Positions 26,201 through 37,800 of a DNA stretch of 64,000 bases are shown in pieces. The stretch covers positions 2,561,245 through 2,625,244 of the forward strand of contig FN649734.1 in the NCBI GenBank assembly GCA_000310025.1, written 5' to 3'. Position 1 is the first letter of the stretch; every line of letters begins with the position of its first letter. Made by a program: the position numbers and the translations under genes. This DNA comes from Ectocarpus siliculosus (Eukaryota > Sar > Phaeophyceae > Ectocarpales > Ectocarpaceae). Below the pieces are notes generated by a model. It did no database searches. It saw only the letters and a list, made by a program, of their open reading frames with translations, and was not told where the DNA came from.

Positions 26201-29200
26201 TTCGCGAGGAGAGGCGTGGTTTCCCTCGCTCTCTCTTTTGGACGAATAGTCCTACCGAGCACCGCGGATTGCCTTTTTATTTTAGCAACCACGGCCTGAG
26301 AGAGGCGCTCAATCGGGATATTTTGCACGTGTTTCTATTCGGATGGAAGCGTTAAAGTTGGTGTGGTCGGCGTTTTTTGGTTTTTGCCTCACGTCAGTAT
26401 ATGCTCCCCCCCGCCGCCTTGTTTTCCCGTGGTCGGTCCCTCGTATTCGCACGCCTCTCCTTTTTCCATTGCTCGTCCCTATTAATCACATGTCTCTCCT
26501 TCTTTTTCGCTTGTCTCTCTCAATCATAAATTTGTCTCTTCTTTTTCCTGTGCCGCAGGGCGTTACGTGCCTCGGCCGATGTAAGGGGGAGCAGGAGTGC
26601 GCGACGCGGTGCTTCGCGCAGTACGGGAGCAACAAGCTCGACTCGTGGCTCACGTGCACTCTGGAGGTAGGCATTGATTGTCTCTTTTGTGAAAAAAAAG
26701 AAGAAAGTGTTTTCCTCGCTTGTCCAGGTATAGTTGGAAGATCGCGTCAGGTCTCTAGTTGTTTTTGCTGTGTAATTTAATTTAAGCACTCGATAAATCG
26801 TTGTGCAACTCAAATTGTGAGTAACAAGATCATTTTCAGGTGGTCGAATTTTGCTAGTTCAGTAGATTTTTCCGTCTCGTGCGCCGCTGCTATTTTTGTC
26901 TGTCGCGTGCAAGTGGTAAAAAGTAGAGGGGCCTGTATAGAAGGCCCCATGAATATGGTCGGTCGCTCGATATCAGGCCGGTGAAATTACTTGGCACAGA
27001 TTGGAACATTAACTTTCACCTTGTCTCATACCCTGAATAGTGCGGGGTGCCCGGTACAATGCCAGTAAAATCCTGCGTTTGCCCATTACAATGCCAGTAA
27101 AATCCTGCGGCACTACTGCTGTAGGCGACCTTGTATCGGGCCCCCCTACTGCATGTATATATTTTTTCTGTAGCTGCTGTCGTGTTTCCCTTCTTTGTGT
27201 TATTTTCTCCATGTCTGAGTGGAACAGAAAATGCTGGTTAGATGGAAACCCTCACAAGAGTCGGGATAGTGTATCCAGGCTCTTTTGGCAATCTGGGTCA
27301 AGCGTCGAAACCTGTGCTATGTATCTAACAGAGATGTTTTGTTGTGTTCTGTAGTTGTTGGGGTTGCCGGTCTCATGCGACAAGGAGGACCGGGATGTAA
27401 GAGGTGGCGTGGGGCGGCGTAAATCGGGTGTTTGATGTATCTTGGTCAATGCGCTGAAAGAGCATCCAAACAGACTGCGTAGGGTTTTACAGCCGCCTAC
27501 TCCTTGATGGAATGCTGGTGTACTTCCAAGCCAGAACCCTACCTTAAGGCGGGCTTCAGACACCAAGAACTTGTAGTCGGGGCCGCACGTTCAGTGGCTC
27601 ATCTCTCAGATTGAGCGTTTTTTCTGTCGCTCCCTCCTCCCTGTTTTATCTGTTGCAACATGATATTATATGTTGATTTTGTGCTGTTGGTTACCCTACT
27701 TGCACCCTGTCATCTCACCCCCCCCCCCCATCCTTACCCTTCTCGCTCTGCGTTTTTTCTTTTTTTTTCGCAGGACCACAGCTGCGTGAAGATTCCGAAA
27801 GATATGGACTTTTCGGCGATCGACAAGGACCCCCCGCACATCGTCAAGGGCTTCGAGGCGAAGCAGTTGCAGGGGACGTGGTACAAGGTGTGCGTCTCTC
27901 TTTTTACGCCATCCCCCTCTTTACCAACCCACCCTGTCACTATTGTATGCTTGTTTTGGTCGTGCAACGCGCAACGGCGGCGGGAAGGCTTTCTAGTAGT
28001 TGTGGTGATTTGCGCGGCCTATTGTTTGCGGAAAGCAGAGGGCGTGGTTGTGCTCCGCCGAGCCGAAGGTGCCGAAGGTGCCGAAGGTGCCGAAGGCGGC
28101 CAGCAGAAATGTGGCTGCGATCATGTCCGAAAACACCCAATTTACTCGTCTTCGATCGAAAGACCCATGACGAGCGGCTAGATTGATGACCACTTGCCTC
28201 TCTCATCACCCGTTGCTTTGCTCTGCTCCGCCCATCGTGTTGCGCTGTGGTCCCACCTCTAGATCATGGGGGTGAACAAGAAGTACGACTGCTTCGACTG
28301 CCAGAAGAACACGTTTAACGTGGCTCAGGTGTGTTCGTAGGTCTTTTGGCGGGGTTCTTCGTACTGATATTTTTTTAGCATTGACCGCACTCACAGCGTG
28401 TGCCAAAAAAAGAAATGCGCCAGTCTCACCTTGAACGAAAGACAGCAGTTTCTGTGTGTTGTCGGTTGGGACGGTGTGTACCTTCGTGTTCAGCGGTTGG
28501 GACAGCAGTAAATTGTATGTATCATATGCATACCAACCAAGGGTACAGCAGTACACAAGAGACAATGTTCTTCGGAACCCTTTGGCGGCCCGGCGTTGCT
28601 TTTATTTAGGACCAAGACGCCGCCGGCCCCCAGGCATAGCAAAGTCAATCTCTGACCACCACCACCGCCGCCGCCACAACTCCCATATGCGCTTGCGTGT
28701 CTGCATTATCGACGTCAGGCGGTAGACGCCCCGGTACCGGCGGGAGGTGACGTCACCGCGGCGACGGCGACCCCGCGCCAGGTCGCCGACATCAAGGTCA
28801 ACTTCAGGCTGGCCAAGCCGGACTCGGACGACTTCTGGGAGAACACCATCACGGAGACGCTGCAGGTGGACCCCGCGGACTCGCCCCGCACTTTCCACAC
28901 GGACGGGAAGCTGTTCGGTCTCTCGTTCAAGGAGAACTGGTGAGGTTCTTTTTTTTTCTTCTTGTTTTGTTCCCTCGCGCGTTGTTTGTTTGTTGTCTGT
29001 GCGGGTTTTTCCTGCTATTTTTTTCTCTTGTAAGGTAGGCATTTTTCGGGTCTTATCGGTTAGACCTGGCGGCATGGGGTCGTAGGTATGCACGACACAT
29101 GGGTTGAAATATTCTGCACCGCGATGGACCACCATATCTGCACGGGCAAGGCTGAACTCTATGATGACGAGGGTGTTGCTTTTGCACCGCAAGAAACGGC

Positions 29201-30718
29201 TATTGCGGCTGTTTGTAGAAAGTCTACATGACCTCACAGAACTACTATTCGTTCGAGATATAACCACAATCGAAAGGGATGCGTTGTTGAAGTCTTTACA
29301 GTGAGCGGAGGGAAACCGGCTGGAAACTGGGCTATTTGAGTTTGCCCAAGCATATACACTGAATGGAACCAGTGATATCAGCTTGTGCTAAGAATTAAAG
29401 CATCTGTATAGGGAGATGTATTTTACATATACAGCTATTGCCATCTGTATCAACGTTTGATCCTCCGCTATCTATTCAACTTATTTTTATGCAAGACTCA
29501 TGAATTGTCGACAGCCCGTTCGAAATGTAGCCACAGTTGAGTTTTACCTCATACGAAGTTCCTCCATCTGTTAACAACATTTGACCCTCCTCTTTTCTTT
29601 TGCTCGTTTTGGCAGGTATGTTACGGGCCACTCCACCGACCCCGGGGAGGAGTTTGTGTTCGTGCAGTACCGGGGGCACACCCTCCAGGGGAGCTACGAC
29701 GGGGGGTTCGTGTACGCGAGGAAGCCGTACCTGCCCAAGAGCGCGCTGGCCAAGGTCGCCCGGGTGGCTAGGGTGAGAAGCATTATATTCTGTTTTTCAG
29801 GGTCCCACGGTGGCCTTGTATTTTGCTAGCTCTGCCTGTTTGTCAATTGTGGTGTGACTGCTGTGGGTTTCTTGTTCGCTTCTACACCCAGGGTGTATTC
29901 GGCCGGAGCTGTTGCTGGGTTTGGTGCCTTCGCTCCTCCCCTCTTCCCGTCCACTCTCTGTTGAGGGATTTTGTCGCCCCGATTGATAGTTCTACTACTG
30001 TGTGGCAGGCTCGTCTCTCCTCCGCACTCCACCGCCTGCCTGTACTTGATGCCCTCTCCCCCATTCTCGGTGCCCCCTCACGCCGTCTACGCGTTTTGGC
30101 AGGAGCATGGCATAGACCCTGGCAGCATGTTGGCCATCGACAACACGTGCTCGGTGCGAAAGTCACTGCCTCGCGCCGGGGACGCCACCAACATGAACCC
30201 GTTGGAAAGGTGGGTGAAATTAAGTTTGTTGCAGCCACGGGACCCCCTTTTTCGAGGCTTTCGTGTTTCTCACTGCTCCTGGGAGGTCTGGAACATTGTA
30301 TTATTTGTGTTCCGTTGTTGACCTCCTGTGTTCGGTTCGGGAGCGATGTGGAGCACGAGTAGAAACCGTGGCCATGAGCAAGGACGAGGACAAGCAGCAA
30401 TTGATCCCCGGTCTTCTCTCGAGGACGCGTGGTCTAGTACCCAATGCAGCAAATCATGAGTACCCCCCCCCTCGTGCGCGGTCTCTCTTGTCTTTTGCTC
30501 TTTCTACCAGGCTCCAGTACGAGGCGTCCTTCGTGTATGACCTGATGGAGTGGGTGCACCCGGGCACGATCCACAAGTACGCCAAGACGGACCAGAAGAG
30601 CAACAACCTGGCCTCTTCCCCGTCGTCGTTGTCGTCGTCTGCCACGATGGCGAAGGCCGGCGGCGGGGGCATGTCTTCGTCCCTCAAGGCCGGCCCTCTG
30701 GCGGAGGACGAGGGGTAA
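23247..30718 (+). CDS. violaxanthin de-epoxidase family protein (VDE/VDR-like), 8 exons, 555 aa
   Basis: This is a plastid lumen protein of the violaxanthin de-epoxidase family, lipocalin-like enzymes; VDE converts violaxanthin to zeaxanthin under excess light. Exons: 23,247-23,933; 26,559-26,666; 27,774-27,887; 28,263-28,328; 28,719-28,939; 29,616-29,772; 30,103-30,209; 30,511-30,718; all GT-AG and in phase. Residues 1-148 look like a multi-part leader with a hydrophobic start (SAAAALLVVSF). Residues 149-169 form a hydrophobic segment ending GAAF, like a thylakoid-transfer signal. A Cys-rich domain follows (209-275; CFANEC, CLGRCKGEQECATRC). The lipocalin core has GTWYK (299-303), DCFDCQ (312-317), WYVTG, YRGHTLQGSYDGGFVYAR and IDNTC (463-467). 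The tail is Ser/Lys-rich rather than the Glu-rich tail of plant VDE. The HTLQGxYxGxFVYAR block is closer, from memory, to VDE-related (VDR) proteins than to classical VDE, so enzyme activity is unproven. The start at 23,247 has context gaccATGc. Confidence 0.92.
26922..27121. mobile_element. MITE-like element copy in VDE-family intron 1
   Basis: About 200 bp lying in the first intron. It shares the order of blocks with the element at 37,915: gtagagg…ggcc, then ggccggtgaaat, then ctgaatagtg, and it ends tactgctgta. The left end has lost the CAGCA start. Similarity was judged by eye and is partial. It includes a 22-bp direct repeat starting acaatgccagtaaaatcctg at 27,056 and 27,088. Confidence 0.55.
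28056..28100. repeat. 9-bp tandem repeat in VDE-family intron 3
   Basis: The unit gccgaaggt repeats about four times in succession within the intron. Confidence 0.85.
30408..30474 (+). repeat. degenerate copy of a dispersed repeat ending in poly-C (VDE-family intron 7)
   Basis: The block tctcgaggacgcgtggtct, then gcaaatcatgagta and a C run, parallels the repeats at 45,541 and 47,279 (tctcgaggacgtgtggtc … caaaacatgag … C run). It lies just upstream of the exon 8 acceptor. Confidence 0.55.
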
Positions 30719-32802
30719 CAAGCGCGAGTCCTGCTGCTGTTTCCTCTGTGGGAGACACGGTCCGCGGTACCAATACCTCCAGTAATGGGGCGGTGATTGC
30801 CGTATTAGAGTCGACCCCCAGGCGATGGGATGGCGGCTGTCTGTCCCGATGGGAGATGGTGGTTCGGAGATCGTGGGATCGTCTTGCTTGCCGCCCCCGT
30901 TGCTGGAAGGTGACGGGTAGACGAGAGGGAGAACTACCCACGGGGGGAGAGATGAAGAATCACGGCGCCCCTTTTCCTGATGGGCGTTGAATTGAAGTCA
31001 TTGCCGGGGCATATGCATATGAGGGGTGATCGTCCCCTGTTTGTGTTTGGAAGGTGGCCGGGGGTAGTGAAGCTGCCGAGTCCCCGTCCTGTCCGTTGCA
31101 AGCTCATTGTTGTTCTCCGGGGCGTGACAAGTATATGTGGAAGTTGATGGTGGCTAGTTCATGAAGTTCCCGATGTCCCCCCTCCCCCTCCCCCCCTTTT
31201 TTTTCTGTCAAGGGTAAACAAGCTTGACCGGCTTGACTGACCCGACTTGATGCGTTGCCTCGTTACGGTGGTTAGGACTATTGTGTTGATGCCGATGTCC
31301 TTGGTACCATGTACCATACCGTTATTGTTCGGAACTGAACACCGGTTGCCCTCCACTTTGGGTGTTGGTAAAGGGCTGGCTAGCTAGGGGTTTTAGCAGC
31401 AGCAGCAGCTCTTGATGCCGTCGTGTAGTAGACGTGACTGCTGTTGCGCCTTCCCTGTCGGAGCCGAGGCCTAGTTCCGCTCGAGACTTAGCTCGCTTGT
31501 TTTGGTTTTGCGGTCCTTTTGGGTTAGCCCAGCATAGCGGCTGCTCTGACAGTCTTCCTTCCGGGTATTTATTTACATCGTAGGCTTGGAATTTTTTTTT
31601 TGGCTTCCCCTCTCTGCCTGGCTGCTGTTGTTTGATTGGCCTGGTGTACGCGCGGCTGTTGAGGAGGTAAGTAATACACCGCCTGCCGGCTGTTGAGGCG
31701 ACTCTGGTTGTTTTGTTAGCGACAGGTGGGGTGCTGTGGGATGGGAGCTGCTCCGCTGTTTTCGCTAGTACGTACCAGGAACAATTGTTGTTGTTGTCTC
31801 CGCGTTGGCCGGCCCGCGGCCTTTCCTCCTCCTCTGTTTCCTCTTACTCATATATATGCATATCCATAGACTTTGCTTGACCTTGTGCCGTTGATTAGTT
31901 GGCAGGATGGCTCCTGTCGAGCGTTGTTTCGCTTTTTAGATCGGTTTCACTTCTGTTACTCGTGTCGGGCATGTATCAGCCCTCTGTGGGGCATGTTCCC
32001 TTTAGGGTCGCGCGTTGGAGGAGGCGATGTTGGGGAGGGGGCTGGGGCAGGGTCGGAACTGATACCGCCGTGCCCTCGTGCCGTGTGGGCTATTCCGGCC
32101 AAGTCCTGGCGTGTCGTTGTGTTTGTGTTGGGAATGGCCTGGCCGCCACACAGACAGAGACGCGCGAGGGTCACTTTTCGGTTGGGGAGCATAGTTCTCT
32201 TTTTCTTTCGTTGCTGTCGGCGACTCTGACAGCTACCCGGCCCTCTGACGGGTTTTCCAGTCGAGAGCTTGGCGTGTGTTGTCACGAGATAAGCAAGGGG
32301 GCGTGCAAAGACCTATTTTCGATCGAGGAGCAATGCCTTTTTCTTTTCTTTTTTTCTTGGCGAAGGTTGTTGAACCACCCGGCCTGTTGCGGTTTTTTTT
32401 CGTACACTTGCTTGAGTGTGTATATTGTTTGCGTGTTGATTTTTAGAAGAACGGGGGGCTGCAGCACAGGGCTGCGCATGAAACAAACATAGGAGTGGTT
32501 TTCATGGCAGCAGTTGACGTGTGTATGGTAAGGCGAGAGGCAGGGAGGTAAGCAGTTGATTGATTTGGGGGCTTTGACATGTTTATTTATAGAAGATGCG
32601 GTGTTCCAAGCCGCCTTGCCCCCGTGCTCAGCATCATGCACAGAGTAGTGGATGTAGCGTTGCTGGAGCCATGCCCCCCGGGGTTGGGCCGGGCGACAGA
32701 GGGCAGGAAGAAAGAAGAGGAATAATAAGTACACTCATCTTGTCCATGTCGGCGCTCAAATTTCACACCACGTGCACACACACTTATTACTACTACTTTT
32801 GT

Positions 32803-32975
32803 CGTGTTTGTTTGTTTTTGGCGTATGCATACAAAGTGGGTTCACCAAAGAAAATACTTCCACACATTCCCACTTGCTGTTGTGTGTGTGTTTGGCGTAC
32901 AAAGTGAGTTCGCAACAATTGAATGCATTCACGCGTCGTGTGTTTGTGTTTGGCGTGTACGAAATGGGTACAGAT
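32803..32975. repeat. three degenerate tandem copies of a 55-75 bp unit
   Basis: The block gtttgtttttggcgta … acaaagtgggttc at 32,803 recurs at 32,879 (gtgtgtttggcgtacaaag) and at 32,937 (tgtttgtgtttggcgtgtac). Spacing is 76 then 58 bp. Confidence 0.65.
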
Positions 32976-33902
32976 AATTAGTACCGCAAGTTGAGTACAG
33001 AGTCGATTCTAATTTTCGGGGATGCTTATTATCCGTCGCCTCTCATGTATCTACCCTACTGCCCCCCTGATAAACACAGTTGGGGAGTACAGGCAGTGAG
33101 ATGTTCGGTCGCAAACGGCAACAGCGTGTCTGCTTGGGTCGCGCGGTGCAAAATGTTAAACCCCCCTGAGGACTCACTCCTCTTCTTCTCTGTACTCTAT
33201 GCATACAAATGCGTTGTTTTTGTCCGCACCACCTCCACCCAACGCTTACTAACTTACGGTTAATTTAAGCGCAGTCTCGACATCGTTTCAAAGCTTTCAA
33301 TCTCCAACGTTGCAAAATATTCGCCCATACTGTAGGCACGCCAAGCACACGCCTCGACACTATGGTATTGTTCTGTTTTATGGCTGCATGCGAAGCTCTT
33401 GCCGGCTTGTGAATCTCGATGCTTGAGACAGCGGCTACGCACAAGAAGGCTTGCTTCTCCTCGCGTGCCGCAACGTGTAAATAGTAGTTCGTGCGCATTT
33501 TGCACAAATCGCCCAAGGGATGGTTCGGCGTCAGGCAGTAGTCTGTGGGCACACGCGCGAGCTACACGTACGTGCCCGCTACTATATATTTCATTGTGAA
33601 CCAGCCGACCTTTTGAAGAAATAATACGAAGAAAGCCACTCATTCATTCATTCGCGATCACCAACGATTACTACCTCCTCTAGTCGTTACGAAAATGAGA
33701 CACAAAACAACTAGTCTAGAGACTCGATAAAAAACGAAATAACAGTAACACACAAGAACATCCAACATCCACGTTGTTGTTGTCCGTTCGTCATCACACT
33801 AATAGTCTAAACGATCATCTCATGATCCATTGAGAAAATATCCTCAAGGCCAAATAAATATACATGTATGTGTGTATTGGTAGGTAGAGCCATCGCTAAG
33901 CG

Positions 33903-34115
33903 GGGCCACCAAACACCTCCCGAAACTTGGTGCTAAACCCATCCTCCTCCGCTGCCGAACCTGTTCTCCAGTTGACGGCGATCAGCAACGACACCCGACA
34001 CCAAACACCCCCCCCCCGCCGAAGCTTGGCGCCACACACCAATCCTGCTCCGCCAGGGGTTCTTTCTCCAGTTGTGAGAGCGCTCACAGCAACGAAAACC
34101 GATGCCACCCAACCC
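33903..34115. repeat. tandem duplication of about 105 bp
   Basis: Two diverged copies share caccaaacacc, gaa(g)cttggygc, ttctccagttg and agcaacga in the same order, at about 33,905-34,000 and 34,002-34,112. They lie downstream of the beta-helix gene stop codon. Confidence 0.7.
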
Positions 34116-34817
34116 ACCTGAAAAGAAAGGAACACAACCAACCACCGAACCCCATGCCAACGTAAATGCGTCTCCTTCGTTCGTCATTTTCTTACACCTA
34201 GGGGGGAAGGGGGGCGCATGCACCTACTTCTGTACGCGGCCTCAAAGGCTGGGGAGATAGATAGATGGGGGTCCATCCTCCTGCGGAGGATTGCACAAAA
34301 AAAACAAAACACAAAAAAAAAGGAACAAAAAAAAATACTTCGACGTAATTTACAGTATATGGCGTACCCCGGGGTACGAGCACGTCGACCGGAGAAAAAA
34401 AAGTCGTCGGCCGCAGGAAGCGAAATCGCTGGCCTCTTGCGGGATACGCACAGTCCCTCGTCCATTGTTAGTTGCCGTTTGTGTTGTCTTCGCACTAAAA
34501 CCGTCCCGGTCTGTCTCCGCTCAGTACCTTCTAATGTCCGTACTATAACAGTACAACTGACGCGGACGCCTGCCGTGGTCACAGGCTAACCGCCCAGAGG
34601 AGGGTACACCTTCCCATGGGATGGATTCAACGCAGCACTTCGGCAAGCAATTAATTGCAGTCCCCGGTGCGAAGCTATAATAATAACTCAATTAATTGCT
34701 GCTGCTGCGGATTGTTGACGGAAATCCGTCGGACAAATCTTTAAATAAAGAAGTCGAACAACCTGGTATTATTAGCTACTATAGTTTGCCGCTTTGACCA
34801 TCCAAGCCACCGGCTCA

Positions 34818-37800
34818 TCAGGGAAGGCACATGTAGGCGTCCTCATCGCCGCTGCCGTCTCCAACCACGTAGACATCCTCGCACTTGTAAAAACCATCCG
34901 ACTGTTTTTTGCGGCATGGGTCGGGGGGGGGGGACAATGGCAGTTAATGGCGAGATTAAACCGAATGAAGTCGCTGAAGATCCATCCGTGCTGACGTGCC
35001 ATCAACACAGGGTGTGCTCGAGTGCGTTCTCCAAAAAAAAAAAAAAACTCAAGACAATTGCTTCCGACCGTTGAGGGTGGCTGGAAAATCACTCCTTGTA
35101 TCTACACTGTTCCGAAAAGAAAACGCCCTGCGAAAACAACTCCAAAATAACACGCATGCATGTAGACGTGTTTTGTTCGCGGGGTCAGGGGTCATGCATG
35201 ATCTTGGTTGTTGTGGCGAAGAGGCAAAGGGCGGTAAACAGGAGATGAAATAAGGCATTGCAGTTCGGAGCAGCGTTTTTTTCCCTGACAAGTTGACACA
35301 GAACCGAGGCACGCCGCGCGCGTTCGCGTCTCTCTCTCTACCACGTGTAAGCCACCACCCCGGCATATCAAGAGCGTTCTTAACTTTTGAAAAAAAAAAA
35401 ACACCGATAGCATATACTGCACGACTACCCGTTCGAAAGTAAACATGGTACCACCGTGCGGACGTGAATTCCAGGAATCACTTCCTCGACGACACCCGAG
35501 CCAAAGCGACACCCTGGGCCAACCCACTCCGATAGAGGAGTTGCCCTTCACAGCAGTCGAAGGGATAATGTACGTTTATTTTTTTACGAGTCTTTGCAGC
35601 GAACTGTTCTCTCTTCTTACGTTGTTGACGATGAAGTTGTCGGTGTAGGTCGCGTCCTCCGGGAGGAACTCAACGTTGTCGTAGTCAATGTAGATCGCTG
35701 CGCCGTGCTCCGTCGATTGGCAGCCGTCGAAGAGCACGTTCTTGACGAACCTAACCGACCGCGTTTGTTTGGGTGACGGTCGGACCACGACGAACGGGGG
35801 AGGACAGGGGAATTAATATTTCATGCCTCGGGGGTGCCAATCGAGTGCCCACAGTTTGGGCATACCGGTTCGCGAAAATGAACTTTGCTGCCATCTGTAG
35901 GCGATTGCAGTGCGATCGATGACGAGCGGTTTCTTCAGTATCCTCGTTGTTTCGTGATGTTTCTCTCGTGTCGAACGTACAACCCTCCGAGATTTGTAGG
36001 CACGCGGTTAATTTACCAACGTTCCTGTTCAAGATCCCGCGGGGGATAGCAGATATCATATCAAGGCCATTCGAACGAAAAACCAAAGCAGCTTGGTGGC
36101 AGGCGCTGCCACAGCTGAAGCCATCGAGCGAGAATTGGGTCATTGTGTAGATAGATGGCCAGAAAACAAACATGGACACGACGTGATGTATGTTCGTATC
36201 TACAGTAGTAGGAGAAACCTTGGGTGTACCTTGTTTCCGTATCCGGTCTGTGTAGATGGATGGTCAGAAAACAAACGTGGATACGAAATCAAGGATATGT
36301 GCATCAGTAGTAGTAGGGAGCAGCGCCAGCAGTAGTTATAGGATAAAACCTTAGTTTTCGCATCACCAAAAAAGTTCTCAACAGACCCCAAGACGGGGCC
36401 CCGATGAACTACCCCCATTCACAGAAAATACTTCAGCCCCATCCCCTTCGACCTTCGACTGCTGTGGATTATGCTTATATCTCGAACGGGTAGTCTCTCT
36501 TTGACTGTGTGTACCTATATTTCCTAAAAACTACATACCGTCGTGTCTGCCAGCAGTCCCAACGACAACAAATACCCAGGGAGGGGGGCACTCACACCAT
36601 CTCCGAGGCGGGGCCGCACGAAATGCATCCGCCGCTGCCGTCGGTCGACCGGCCCTGGTTGAAGGAGGCGGTGTTCCTCATCACGAGCACGCCGTAATTG
36701 TTGATCGTGCCGCCGTTGCCGGGACCGGAGTTCGACTGGAAGGTGGCCTTGGCTGATTTCAGGAACTTGACCACGCCCGTGACGCCGATCCACAGCGCCC
36801 CTCCCTCCTGAGGAAAGCCAAAAACAACCCGTACACCCAAAAAAATGGAATAATCAATAAGGGGGTAATATTACACGACGTAGTCGACGGGGGGACCTAC
36901 GCGGCATGCACACAAATGCAGGCCGTACAACCAGTTCCTCGAGCCCGCTTTAACTCGGCTTCAAGGTTCCCGCGACACCGCACCAAGCAGTTTGCAGAGA
37001 GCAACGCGTGCATGCAGGGGCACACCCCATACGTGTCGACTCTGTGTCTGGATCGGGAACAACGACCAAGCCCTACAACAAAGCCAGCCTTCACACAAAA
37101 ATACCGGAGCACCCATGTTTGGCTGTCCGATTCTCCCACAGCCTTCAAATTCGAGGAATTCTTCCCCTTCAATTTTCCCCCCGTGTGCAGCCGCCCCGCC
37201 CCGCCGGCATTCGCTACGGGAAAAAAAACGGACACCCGACACTCACGTCTGCCTCGTTGTTCGTGAAAAGAGCGTCTTCGAAGAAGGAAACCTCGCCGTC
37301 TGAGTAAATGGCCCCTCCGTCCGACCCCGGCTCGGCGCCGTTGGAAGTCCACGGCTGAGAAGAAAAACAAACGAACGGAACGGGATCTATACTTAGCGCT
37401 TGCCCCGAGACCATCGGGGTGACCGGGACGGATTTTGTTTGCGCTGTTGCGGTTGAAGCCGCCGCTATTGTGCGTTCTTGTGGAAGAACAACGTAAATCC
37501 TGCGTTCTTCAACCCGTCCCACGAAAAATACGGAACCGCGGGTTTTGCCGCCTGGTGACTGGTGTGGAATCGAAGAACGACCTCTACGGCGAGACCAAGA
37601 CAACGGTACATATCTCTGATGAACCGACACGGTTCCGGATAGATACCGCGGTACGGGACTTGACTCACCCAGTTTCCGCAGAAGTCCATCTCGACCGCTT
37701 CCTTGAACACCACCTTGGCGTCCTTCCCGTTCCAGATTCCCGCACCGTTGCCGGCCATGGCCACGCGGTATTCTTCAATGGTCGAGACGGTCTCGCAGCC

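Larger units (their letters stand above)
30719..34817. other. convergent intergenic region, 3' sides of the VDE-family and beta-helix genes
   Basis: About 4.1 kb between two stop codons that face each other. It should contain both 3' UTRs. Open frames up to 197 codons (31,899-32,492) show no recognisable domain and a composition like the surrounding UTR sequence. Repeats inside are listed separately. No RNA gene was seen. Confidence 0.6.

Noticed and set aside
31899-32492. 197-codon plus-strand open frame
   Set aside because: Cys/Gly/Phe-rich with no domain, in the 3' flank of the VDE-family gene; probably chance.
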